Shown here one piece after another: positions 6,682-13,900 of a DNA stretch of 14,963 nucleotides. Positions within the stretch are counted from its first letter, which is position 1, and each line of letters opens with the position of its first letter. The notes under the pieces are model-generated. The model ran no database searches, was not told the DNA's origin, and was given only the letters and a program-made list of their open reading frames with translations. The stretch comes from Eubacterium sp. UBA3782 (GTDB taxonomy: Bacteria > Bacillota > Clostridia > Lachnospirales > Lachnospiraceae): NCBI GenBank assembly GCA_002368795.1, contig DFFG01000012.1, positions 16,274 through 31,236 on the forward strand, written 5' to 3'. The position numbers and the translations under genes are program-made.

Positions 6682-7596
6682 ATGAGTAAGACAGCACTTG
6701 CAGTAATGGCAGCGGGCATCGGCAGCCGGTTCGGCAAAGGAATCAAGCAGCTGGAGCCTGTGGGCCCCGGCGGACAGATCATCATGGATTATTCTGTACA
6801 CGATGCCATCGAGGCCGGCTTTGACAAGGTCGTATTTATCATCCGGAAGGATCTGGAAAAGGATTTCCGCGAGATCATCGGCAGCCGGATGGAGAAAAGG
6901 ATCGAAGTCGCCTATGCGTTCCAGGAGCTGGATGATCTGCCGGAGGGCTTTGTGCGCCCGGCAGGCAGAACAAAACCCTGGGGCACCGGCCAGGCGATCC
7001 TTGCGGCGAAAGAGCAGATCGAGGAGCCTTTTGCGGTCATCAATGCTGATGACTACTATGGAAAAGAGCCCTTCCGCCTGCTGCATGACTGGCTGACCGC
7101 GGACAGAGAGAAAACACCCGGTGTGGAGCAGATCTGTATGGCAGGCTTCCGCCTGGGCAACACCCTTTCCGACAACGGTGGTGTGACCAGAGGCATCTGC
7201 CGCATGAACGCAGATGGAAAGCTGGAGGGCATCTCCGAGACCTCCAACATCGTCCGGACACCGGATGGCGCTGCCATTCAGAAGGACGGTACGCTGGTGG
7301 CTGTGGATCCGGCAAGCCATGTATCCATGAATATGTGGGGCCTTGCCCCCTCCTTCCTGGGCCTTCTTGAGAAGGGCTTTACCGAGTTCCTGTCAAAAGT
7401 GCCCGAGGGAGATCTGAAAAAAGAGTATCTTCTGCCGATCTTCATCGACCAGCTGATGCAGGAGGGCAGAGCAGAGGTAGACGTACTGGATACGACTGAG
7501 ACCTGGTTTGGCGTGACCTACCAGGAGGACAAGGATGCGGTGAAGAAGGCCTTCGCCGAGCTGACCGCAAAAGGCGTATACCCGGCAGAATTTTGA
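6682..7596 (+). CDS. Nucleotidyltransferase family protein (sugar-1-phosphate NTP transferase fold)
   Basis: A 304-aa cytoplasmic protein with the NTP_transferase fold, whose members join a nucleoside monophosphate to a sugar phosphate or similar acceptor. The nucleotide-binding signature AAGIGSRFG (10-18) continues to KQLEPVG (22-28), WGTGQA lies near residue 100, and the acidic metal site NADDYYG starts at residue 121. The C-terminal half has no recognisable hexapeptide acyltransferase repeats. ATG 6682 follows GGGAGG by 8 bases; an upstream in-frame TTG at 6661 lacks such a site. The acceptor substrate cannot be told from sequence. Glucose-1-phosphate thymidylyl- or uridylyltransferases and phosphocholine cytidylyltransferases are relatives. 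Confidence 0.85.
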   Translation: MSKTALAVMAAGIGSRFGKGIKQLEPVGPGGQIIMDYSVHDAIEAGFDKVVFIIRKDLEKDFREIIGSRMEKRIEVAYAFQELDDLPEGFVRPAGRTKPWGTGQAILAAKEQIEEPFAVINADDYYGKEPFRLLHDWLTADREKTPGVEQICMAGFRLGNTLSDNGGVTRGICRMNADGKLEGISETSNIVRTPDGAAIQKDGTLVAVDPASHVSMNMWGLAPSFLGLLEKGFTEFLSKVPEGDLKKEYLLPIFIDQLMQEGRAEVDVLDTTETWFGVTYQEDKDAVKKAFAELTAKGVYPAEF

Positions 7597-7602
7597 TTTT
7601 GA
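7591..7602 (+). repeat. 12-bp direct repeat, left copy
   Basis: TTTTGATTTTGA here is identical to 7850-7861. This copy contains the stop codon of the nucleotidyltransferase gene. The pair brackets the 54-bp array like a target-site duplication, although an origin by slippage or chance is possible in such an A/T-rich word. Confidence 0.6.
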
Positions 7603-7631
7603 TAATGAACAGGAGCCGTGTGCAATAAACG

Positions 7632-7850
7632 GGAGTCTCGCCTGCTGCGGGATATGAATGCCACGCACCGCGCACGGAAGATAGGAGTCGCGCGCGCACC
7701 GCGAGGCATAAATGCCACACGCACCGCGCACGGAAGTGGAGTCGCGCGCGCACCGCGAGGCATAAATGCCACACGCACTGCGCACGGAAGTGGAGTCGCG
7801 AGCGCACCGCGAGGCATAAATGCCACACGCACCGCGCACGGAAGTGGAGT
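7632..7850 (+). repeat. GC-rich 54-bp tandem repeat array, four copies
   Basis: Three nearly identical 54-base units run 7684-7737, 7738-7791 and 7792-7845. A degenerate first unit of 52 bases precedes them (7632-7683), and the first five bases of a fifth unit (7846-7850) follow. Each full unit starts GGAGTCGCG, contains the imperfect palindrome GGCATAAATGCC, carries GCACCGCG twice, and ends CACGGAAGT. Units differ at only one or two bases, so expansion is recent. There are no unique spacers, so it is not a CRISPR array. The unit is a multiple of three and lacks stops in one forward frame, which is why an extended reading frame runs through it into the lipoprotein gene. I treat it as intergenic, with its last GGAG serving as ribosome binding site. 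Confidence 0.92.
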
Positions 7851-7861
7851 TTTGATTTTGA
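7850..7861 (+). repeat. 12-bp direct repeat, right copy
   Basis: This is identical to 7591-7602 and contains the TTG start codon chosen for the lipoprotein gene. Together the copies frame the repeat array. Confidence 0.6.
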
Positions 7862-9228
7862 GAGGTTTGTTTTCGGACAATCGAACAGGGCTTTTGGCTG
7901 TCCTTCTTGCCGCCGCGCTGCTTGCAGGCTGCGCGGATACCGGCAGCGGCATCCATGAATCCCAGGCCTACAATCTCGGCATGTCTTCGCTGGCTGCGGG
8001 CAGCTATGAGTCGGCCATCACCTATTTTCAGGAGGCGGTGGAGAATGACGGCAAGACGGCAGAGGGGTACCGCGGGATCGGGATCTGCCGGCTGAAGCAG
8101 GGCCAGTACGACCAGGCGCTCGTCTTTTTCAACGAGGCCCTGGATGCCGTTACCTACCCGGATGAGAATGCGGATTTCATCACAGATGTCCGGCTCTACC
8201 AGGCGGATGCCTATCTGGGCTCCGGCCAGGATGACAAGGCACTGACGGTGTACACGGGACTGCTGGATTCTGACCGGGCGGATGTCGCCTATCTCCAGAG
8301 AGGAAAGATCTATGCATCCCAGGACCGGTTTGGTCAGGCGGCCCAGGACTTTTCCAAGGCGCTGGATCTGAACGGCAGCTATGAGATGTACCTGCAGGTC
8401 TACGAGGTCTACGCTCTGCGAAACCTTCAGGCGGACGGCGCAGCCTACCTGACACAGGCCCTGGAGCGCTCCCCGGTCTCTCCGGAAGATTACTTCCAGG
8501 TGGGACGGATCAATTATGAACTTCGGAACTATGATGCGGCCAGGGAAGCCCTGACCAGATCCATGAACAATAAGGTCTCGGGTTCCGCAGCGCTGCTTGG
8601 CAAGGTGTACATCCTTTCCGATGACATCACCGGTGCGCGGGCGGTCTACCGCAAGGCCATCGAGACGGATTTTGACGCATCGGCCGGCTACAACGGCCTG
8701 GCCATCTGCGATATGATGGAGGGCGATCTGGAGAGTGCCCTGAAAAACATTCACTCGGGACTCTCGATCAGCGAGGCTGCCATGCGGGAGGCTCTGCTGT
8801 TCAACGAGATCGTGATCTATGAGAAACAGCTGGACTTCGAGACGGCGGCGGCCAAGATGGAAAACTTCCTGAAGTATTTCCCCACCAACGAGGTTGCCAT
8901 CCGCGAGAACTATTACCTGGCAAGCCGGGTGCAGGAGGCCAACGAGATCGCGAATTTTGTCCATATCCAGGAGGAGATGGCCGCAGCGACAAACACGGCC
9001 CTGACCGAGGAGGATCTCGCCAGAAACGAGGAAGAGGCAGCGGCAGCCGAAGAGCAGGAAGCGCTGGATACGACGCCGCGCTATCTGGATGACGGCACCT
9101 ACTATGATGGCTACGGCGGCTACTGGACCACAGACGGCCAGTATCTGACTGAGGAGCAGTACAATAATTACATATGGTACGGAGATCCTTATTTCGGTAC
9201 CTATGATTATGGCACTGGCGGATACTGA
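7858..9228 (+). CDS. TPR-repeat lipoprotein with Tyr/Gly-rich acidic tail
   Basis: A 456-aa predicted lipoprotein anchored outside the membrane. I chose TTG 7858 because GGAG (7846-7849) lies 8 bases upstream and because it places a classical lipoprotein signal at the very N-terminus: Arg2 and Arg9, a hydrophobic run, and lipobox LLAG-C25. Reading from a GTG at 7618 would add 80 repeat-encoded residues and bury the signal peptide. Residues about 35-370 are a string of roughly ten degenerate tetratricopeptide units (for example YESAITYFQEAVEND and YDQALVFFNEALD), a protein-protein docking scaffold. From residue 381 the chain becomes Glu/Ala-rich and then Tyr, Gly and Asp-rich, with about 13 tyrosines in the last 50 residues. 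Partner and role are unknown; an envelope-associated scaffold is the natural inference. Confidence 0.85.
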   Translation: MRGLFSDNRTGLLAVLLAAALLAGCADTGSGIHESQAYNLGMSSLAAGSYESAITYFQEAVENDGKTAEGYRGIGICRLKQGQYDQALVFFNEALDAVTYPDENADFITDVRLYQADAYLGSGQDDKALTVYTGLLDSDRADVAYLQRGKIYASQDRFGQAAQDFSKALDLNGSYEMYLQVYEVYALRNLQADGAAYLTQALERSPVSPEDYFQVGRINYELRNYDAAREALTRSMNNKVSGSAALLGKVYILSDDITGARAVYRKAIETDFDASAGYNGLAICDMMEGDLESALKNIHSGLSISEAAMREALLFNEIVIYEKQLDFETAAAKMENFLKYFPTNEVAIRENYYLASRVQEANEIANFVHIQEEMAAATNTALTEEDLARNEEEAAAAEEQEALDTTPRYLDDGTYYDGYGGYWTTDGQYLTEEQYNNYIWYGDPYFGTYDYGTGGY

Positions 9229-9248
9229 TCCGGCAGCAGGAGTATATT

Positions 9249-10502
9249 ATGGTTGAAAATGAGCAGAAGAAGGAGCGGGTGATCCTCCTGGCTGTCTGTA
9301 CCGGAGAAGAGGAGGACACAAAAGACTCCCTCCGGGAGCTTGGCGCACTGGCAGAGACGGCCGGCGCTGAGGTTATCACCAGCATGTGGCAGAACCGCCA
9401 GAATCCGGATCCCGGCACCTACATCGGCAAGGGCAAGATCGAGGAGCTCCACGGGATGGTCGAGATGCTCGAGGCAGATGCGGTCATCTGCGATGATGAG
9501 CTTTCTCCCGCCCAGATGAGCAATCTGGAGGATGAGCTCGGCTGCAGAGTGTGCGACCGCACCCTTCTGATCCTGGACATCTTTGCCGGCCGTGCACAGA
9601 CCAGCGAAGGAAAGATCCAGGTCGAGCTGGCACAGCTCAAATACCGGCAGGCACATCTGGTCGGCATGCGCACCTACCTCTCCAGGCTGGGCGGCGGTAT
9701 CGGCACCAGGGGCCCTGGTGAGAAACGGCTGGAGATCGACCGCCGGCTGATTGCCGAGCGGATCGTGACACTGAACCGGGAGCTGAAGGAGGTCAGACGC
9801 CACCGGGATCTGATCCGGGAGGGCAGAGCAAAGGGCGGCCGCAAGACGGCAGCCATCGTGGGCTATACCAATGCGGGAAAATCCACCCTGCTCAATACAC
9901 TGACAGATGCGGGCGTCCTGGAGGAGGACGGCCTGTTTGCCACGCTGGATCCCACCACAAGGGTGCTGGATCTGCCGGGCGGCAGCCAGATCCTGATCAC
10001 GGATACCGTTGGTTTTATCCGCAAGCTTCCCCACAACCTGATCGATGCCTTCCGAAGCACTCTGGAGGAAGCCGCCTATGCGGATATCATCATTCATGTG
10101 GCGGATGCTTCCAATCCTGAGGTGGAAAAACAGATGGAGGTCGTCTATCAGACCCTTCATGATCTGCATGCAGACCAGAAGCCGGTGGTCACTCTGCTGA
10201 ACAAGCAGGACAAGCTGGCATTCCCCGGAGAGCATCCGGACCGGCCGGTCCTCCATGACAGCCGGGCGGATTATGTGATCCCGATCTCGGCCAAGATAGG
10301 CGAGGGACTGGAAGACCTGAAGATCGTTCTGGAGAAGATCCTGCTGGCAGACCAGATCCTGGTCGAGCGGATATTCTCCTATGCGGAGGGGGGCAAGCTG
10401 AACCTGATCCGCAGCAGAGGCCGGATCGAAGAGGAAGAGTACCTGGCAGAGGGCATACGTGTAAAAGCCCTCGTGCCGCAGGATATATATGGAAAGCTGT
10501 AA
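9249..10502 (+). CDS. hflX: GTPase HflX (ribosome-associated)
   Basis: HflX binds the 50S subunit and, as a GTPase, splits or rescues stalled 70S ribosomes, especially under heat or antibiotic stress. The 417-aa protein has the HflX N-terminal domain (residues about 10-115, with DPGTYIGKGKIEEL), a linker helix with GGGIGTRGPGEKRLE, and the GTPase domain: G1 GYTNAGKST at 205-213, G3 DTVGF at 252-256, G4 NKQD at 318-321, and a G5-like SAK near 346. A short C-terminal domain ends the protein. GGAG 7 bases before ATG 9249 fits. It begins 20 bases after the lipoprotein stop, so the two are probably cotranscribed. Confidence 0.97.
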   Translation: MVENEQKKERVILLAVCTGEEEDTKDSLRELGALAETAGAEVITSMWQNRQNPDPGTYIGKGKIEELHGMVEMLEADAVICDDELSPAQMSNLEDELGCRVCDRTLLILDIFAGRAQTSEGKIQVELAQLKYRQAHLVGMRTYLSRLGGGIGTRGPGEKRLEIDRRLIAERIVTLNRELKEVRRHRDLIREGRAKGGRKTAAIVGYTNAGKSTLLNTLTDAGVLEEDGLFATLDPTTRVLDLPGGSQILITDTVGFIRKLPHNLIDAFRSTLEEAAYADIIIHVADASNPEVEKQMEVVYQTLHDLHADQKPVVTLLNKQDKLAFPGEHPDRPVLHDSRADYVIPISAKIGEGLEDLKIVLEKILLADQILVERIFSYAEGGKLNLIRSRGRIEEEEYLAEGIRVKALVPQDIYGKL

Positions 10503-10532
10503 GTACAGCTGGCCACGGCAGGACATAAAAAG

Positions 10533-11600
10533 ATGAGCAGAGAACAGATCAACGACATTTTCAAAAAGACCGGTGCGGAAGCGATTTTCATCACAGATCC
10601 CCATAACATGTGGTATCTGTCTGGTTTCCGCGGCGGAAAGGGCATGCTGTATATCTCTCCAAAGCGGAAGGTCCTTATCACGAACTCCCGCTACCTGGAG
10701 GCAGCCAGGCGCGAGACAGACTATGAGATCATCCAGGAGGACAACAGCCACAAGAAGGTCCGCATCCTGACAGAATGCCTCGCTGCAGATAATGCACACA
10801 TCGTCGGGTACGAAGACAAGCACATGCGCTGCCATGATTTCAGCAAGCTGCAGAATTCCATCGACCGGATCGAGCAGTGGCTGCCCCTGGACGACCAGAT
10901 CCTGGAGATCCGCCAGGTCAAGTCTCCCGAGGAGATCGCCAAGATCGAGCGGGCGGAAAAAATCGCCTGCGATGCCTTCCGGCAGCTGATGCTGATCATG
11001 AAAGCGGGCATGACCGAGCTTGACGCAGCGGCAGAGCTGGAATACCAGATGCGCTGCCACGGCGCCACAGGACTCTCCTTTGAGACGGTCGTCGCCTCCG
11101 GTGCCAACACCTCCATGCCCCATGTTACGCCCACGATGAAAAAGATCGAAAAGGGCGAGCTGGTCATTCTGGATTTTGGCTGTGTCTATGACGGCTATTG
11201 TTCCGATCTGACCAGAACGGTGGTCCTTGGCAAGGCAAACGAGGAGCAGAAGGCGCTGTATTCCGTGGTGCAGGCAGCCCATGATGCAGCCCTGGCCGGG
11301 ATCCGCTCCGGCATCACCGCAAAAGAAGCGGACCAGCTGGCGAGAGATGTGATCAGCCGGGCGGGCTATGGAAAGAATTTCCTCCACAGCCTTGGCCATG
11401 GCCTCGGTCTCTATATAAATGAGAAACCCAAGCTGTCCCAGAAGGACCATACCATTCTGGAGCCAGGCATGGTAGAATCGGTAGAACCCGGGATCTACAT
11501 TCCCGGCCGCATGGGCGTCCGCGTCGAGGATGTGGTCGTGGTGGAGGAGAACGGGATCCGCAATCTTACGGATATACCGGCAGAACTGATCGAGCTGTAA
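10533..11600 (+). CDS. Xaa-Pro peptidase, M24B family
   Basis: A dinuclear-metal aminopeptidase or dipeptidase that cuts the bond before proline. The 355-aa protein has a creatinase-like N-terminal domain (residues 1-125, DPHNMWYLSGFRGGKGMLYIS) and a C-terminal pita-bread catalytic domain. All five metal ligands are visible: D214 and D225 (DFGCVYDGYCSD), H289 in HSLGHGLG, E318 in VEPGIY, and E332 in GVRVEDVVVV. The size fits the short cytoplasmic Xaa-Pro dipeptidase/aminopeptidase P type of Firmicutes; I cannot separate the two by sequence. It starts 30 bases after hflX with AGGA upstream, so probably in the same transcript. Its likely job is recycling proline peptides. Confidence 0.94.
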   Translation: MSREQINDIFKKTGAEAIFITDPHNMWYLSGFRGGKGMLYISPKRKVLITNSRYLEAARRETDYEIIQEDNSHKKVRILTECLAADNAHIVGYEDKHMRCHDFSKLQNSIDRIEQWLPLDDQILEIRQVKSPEEIAKIERAEKIACDAFRQLMLIMKAGMTELDAAAELEYQMRCHGATGLSFETVVASGANTSMPHVTPTMKKIEKGELVILDFGCVYDGYCSDLTRTVVLGKANEEQKALYSVVQAAHDAALAGIRSGITAKEADQLARDVISRAGYGKNFLHSLGHGLGLYINEKPKLSQKDHTILEPGMVESVEPGIYIPGRMGVRVEDVVVVEENGIRNLTDIPAELIEL

Positions 11601-11610
11601 TGGCTTAAGT

Positions 11611-11625
11611 CCCTTGGCACAAGGG
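11611..11625 (+). promoter_or_regulatory. Small hairpin in the purO leader
   Basis: CCCTT (11611-11615) pairs with AAGGG (11621-11625) around a 5-base loop, just upstream of the AAAGGAAAG ribosome binding site of purO. No T-tract follows, so it is not a terminator. It may affect translation or mRNA stability; the evidence is only the pairing. Confidence 0.3.
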
Positions 11626-11642
11626 CAGAGAAAGGAAAGAAT

Positions 11643-12359
11643 ATGCAAAGAACAGACCTCGCAAAAGAACTCAGCAGCAACGTTTATCCCGGACGCGGGA
11701 TCGTGATCGGCCGCAGTGCTGACGGCAGATACGCGGCGACCGCCTATTTCATCATGGGCCGCAGCAGCAACAGCAGAAACCGTGTATTTGTGACCGAGGG
11801 CGAGGGCATCCGCACAGAGGCCTTTGATCCCTCAAAGCTGGAGGATCCGAGCCTCATCATCTATGCCCCGGTGCGGGTACCGGATCCGGCACACACGATC
11901 GTCACCAACGGTGACCAGACCGATACCATCTACGACGGCCTGAAGGCCGGGCTGACCTTTGAGCAGAGCCTGCGCTGCCGCGAGTTTGAGCCGGACGGCC
12001 CCAACTATACGCCTCGTATTTCCGGTCTGCTTACCGTAGAAAACGGCGAATTCTGCTACACCATGTCCATCTTAAAGAGCAACAACGGCGACCCGGGCCA
12101 GTGCAACCGTTATACCTTTGATTACACACCGGCCAAGGCAGGCGATGGCCATTTCATCTCCACCTATGTCACCGACGGTAACCCGCTGCCCAGCTTTGAG
12201 GGCGAGCCCAAGCTCGTGGACGTTCCGAACGACATCGACGAGTGGACAGAGCTGATCTGGAACAGCCTGAACGAGGACAACAAGGTTTCCCTGTTCGTGC
12301 GCTTCATCGAGATCGCTACGGGCGAGACCCAGACCCGCATCGTCAACAAGAATCAGTAA
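11643..12359 (+). CDS. purO: IMP cyclohydrolase, PurO type
   Basis: This catalyses the last step of purine synthesis, closing the ring of 5-formamidoimidazole-4-carboxamide ribotide (FAICAR) to IMP. The 238-aa protein matches the archaeal-type IMP cyclohydrolase family rather than the N-terminal half of PurH: NPVYPGRG-like start (NVYPGRGIVIG), an NRVFV block near residue 38, TNGDQTDTIYDGL near residue 96, and YTPRISG near residue 120. AAAGGAAAG lies 5 bases before ATG 11643. The next gene encodes a stand-alone AICAR formyltransferase, the preceding enzyme in the pathway, which strongly supports the call. No purine operator is obvious nearby. Confidence 0.9.
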   Translation: MQRTDLAKELSSNVYPGRGIVIGRSADGRYAATAYFIMGRSSNSRNRVFVTEGEGIRTEAFDPSKLEDPSLIIYAPVRVPDPAHTIVTNGDQTDTIYDGLKAGLTFEQSLRCREFEPDGPNYTPRISGLLTVENGEFCYTMSILKSNNGDPGQCNRYTFDYTPAKAGDGHFISTYVTDGNPLPSFEGEPKLVDVPNDIDEWTELIWNSLNEDNKVSLFVRFIEIATGETQTRIVNKNQ

Positions 12360-12388
12360 AGAGAACAGGAAAGACCTGCAGCAACGGA

Positions 12389-12416
12389 TGCCGCATGAAT
12401 GGCGGCAGTAAGGAGG
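12389..12416 (+). promoter_or_regulatory. Hairpin next to the ribosome binding site of the AICARFT gene
   Basis: TGCCGC (12389-12394) pairs with GCGGCA (12402-12407) around 7 bases, and the very strong AAGGAGG site follows at 12410-12416. The hairpin leaves the site free, so it more likely insulates translation from upstream than blocks it. Its role is inferred. Confidence 0.35.
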
Positions 12417-12424
12417 AAATACAT

Positions 12425-13603
12425 ATGAATGAACTGCAGCTGAAATACGGATGCAACCCCAACCAGAAACCGTCCCGTATCTATATGGCGGATGGAAGAG
12501 AGCTTCCCATCACCGTTCTGTCCGGACGTCCCGGCTACATCAACTTTATGGACGCGTTCAACGGCTATCAGCTGGTCCGTGACCTGAAAAAGGCCACCGG
12601 CCTTCCGGCAGCCACATCCTTCAAGCATGTCTCTCCGGCAGGCGCTGCCGTCGGCATCCCGCTGACCGACACGCTGAAGAAAATCTACTTCGTCGATGAT
12701 ATGCCGGAGCTTTCCCCGCTGGCATGTGCCTATGTGCGGGCAAGGGGCGCAGACCGCATGTCTTCCTTTGGCGATTTCATCTCCCTGTCGGATGTCTGTG
12801 ACGCAGATACCGCTTCCGTCATCAAGAGAGAGGTATCCGACGGTGTCATCGCACCGGGCTATACCGACGAGGCCCTGGCGATCCTGAAGGCAAAGAAGAA
12901 CGGAAACTATGTCGTCATCCAGATCGATGAGAACTATGTCCCCGAACCCCTGGAGAAGAGACAGATCTTCGGCATCACCTTTGAGCAGGGCAGACAGGAG
13001 CTTTCCATTGATGACGAGCTTCTCGCCAACATCGTGACCGCAAACAAGGATCTGCCCGAGACAGCCATCCGCGACCTCAAGATCTCTCTGATCACCCTGA
13101 AATACACCCAGTCCAATTCCGTCTGCTTCGTCAAGGACGGACAGGCCATCGGCGTAGGCGCCGGACAGCAGTCCCGCGTGCACTGCGTACGTCTGGCCGG
13201 CAGCAAGGCAGACAACTGGTGGCTGCGCCAGAGCCCGCAGGTTCTGGGCCTTCCCTTTGTGGACGGCATCCGCCGCGCGGACCGCGACAACGCCATCGAT
13301 GTCTACATCGGCGCTGAGTACATGGATGTCCTGGCCGATGGCGCATGGCAGAAGGTCTTCAAGGAGAAGCCCCCTGTCTTCACCGAGGAGGAGAAGCGTG
13401 CATGGCTGGATCAGATGACCGGCGTGACCCTTGGCTCCGATGCCTTCTTCCCCTTCTCCGACAACATCGAGCGGGCAAAGAAGAGCGGCGTACAGTACAT
13501 CGCCGAGCCCGGCGGCTCCGTCAGAGATGACGCGGTCATCGAGTGCTGCGATAAATACGGCATGGTCATGTCCTTTACCGGCATCCGCCTGTTCCACCAC
13601 TAA
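12425..13603 (+). CDS. Stand-alone phosphoribosylaminoimidazolecarboxamide formyltransferase (AICARFT)
   Basis: This transfers a formyl group from 10-formyltetrahydrofolate to AICAR, giving FAICAR, the substrate of PurO encoded just upstream. The 392-aa protein corresponds to the C-terminal domain of bifunctional PurH and has no IMP cyclohydrolase domain. The catalytic Lys-His pair is K67-H68 in FKHVSPAGAA; the family at large more often has KHxNPCG here. Other matched blocks are TLKYTQSNSV, VGAGQQSRVHC and SDAFFPFSDNIE. I chose ATG 12425 because AAGGAGG is 8 bases upstream; the open frame reaches further back only by overlapping purO. The split enzyme pair is also known in other Clostridia. 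Confidence 0.93.
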   Translation: MNELQLKYGCNPNQKPSRIYMADGRELPITVLSGRPGYINFMDAFNGYQLVRDLKKATGLPAATSFKHVSPAGAAVGIPLTDTLKKIYFVDDMPELSPLACAYVRARGADRMSSFGDFISLSDVCDADTASVIKREVSDGVIAPGYTDEALAILKAKKNGNYVVIQIDENYVPEPLEKRQIFGITFEQGRQELSIDDELLANIVTANKDLPETAIRDLKISLITLKYTQSNSVCFVKDGQAIGVGAGQQSRVHCVRLAGSKADNWWLRQSPQVLGLPFVDGIRRADRDNAIDVYIGAEYMDVLADGAWQKVFKEKPPVFTEEEKRAWLDQMTGVTLGSDAFFPFSDNIERAKKSGVQYIAEPGGSVRDDAVIECCDKYGMVMSFTGIRLFHH

Positions 13604-13611
13604 GACAGAAC

Positions 13612-13896
13612 ATGCGGTACATGGAATTCAAGATGGAGCGCCAGGGACTCGTAGAGATCGGCCAGGAGGTCACGGTCACCGAGTCCCAGCTCCCCATGTC
13701 TTACTATTACACCATCATTCCCGCCGTTGCCATGAGCGGCAATTATCCGGCCTATGAGCGCCTGAAAAACCGCACCGGCACGGTGATGACGATCGAGGAC
13801 ACCCCCCGGGGCTACTATATCGTCGCGGCCTTTGACGAGGATCCCATAGAGGGTGAGTCAGAAGAGGATTTCCGCAAGAAAAAAGAAGAGAAATAA
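13612..13896 (+). CDS. Small hypothetical protein
   Basis: A 94-aa protein that I do not recognise. It starts 9 bases after the AICARFT stop. The start is uncertain: in-frame ATGs lie at 13612, 13621 and 13633, and none has a strong ribosome binding site, so translation may be coupled to the gene before. The middle (about residues 12-75) is a mix of beta-prone segments such as GQEVTVTES, TIIPAVAMSG and YYIVAAFDE with conserved-looking glycines, which suggests a small beta-barrel. The last 20 residues are Glu/Lys-rich. There is no signal peptide or membrane segment. The codon pattern fits the neighbours, and the next gene follows after 4 bases, so it is probably real and cotranscribed. Confidence 0.7.
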   Translation: MRYMEFKMERQGLVEIGQEVTVTESQLPMSYYYTIIPAVAMSGNYPAYERLKNRTGTVMTIEDTPRGYYIVAAFDEDPIEGESEEDFRKKKEEK

Positions 13897-13900
13897 TAAT

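Noticed and set aside
7632..7850. 54-bp array as a CRISPR
   Set aside because: Units are contiguous and nearly identical along their full length, with no unique spacers and no cas genes in the window.
7393..8964. 523-codon minus-strand frame across the 54-bp array and lipoprotein gene
   Set aside because: It is a shadow of the lipoprotein frame joined to the stop-free repeat units; no start signal and no recognisable product.
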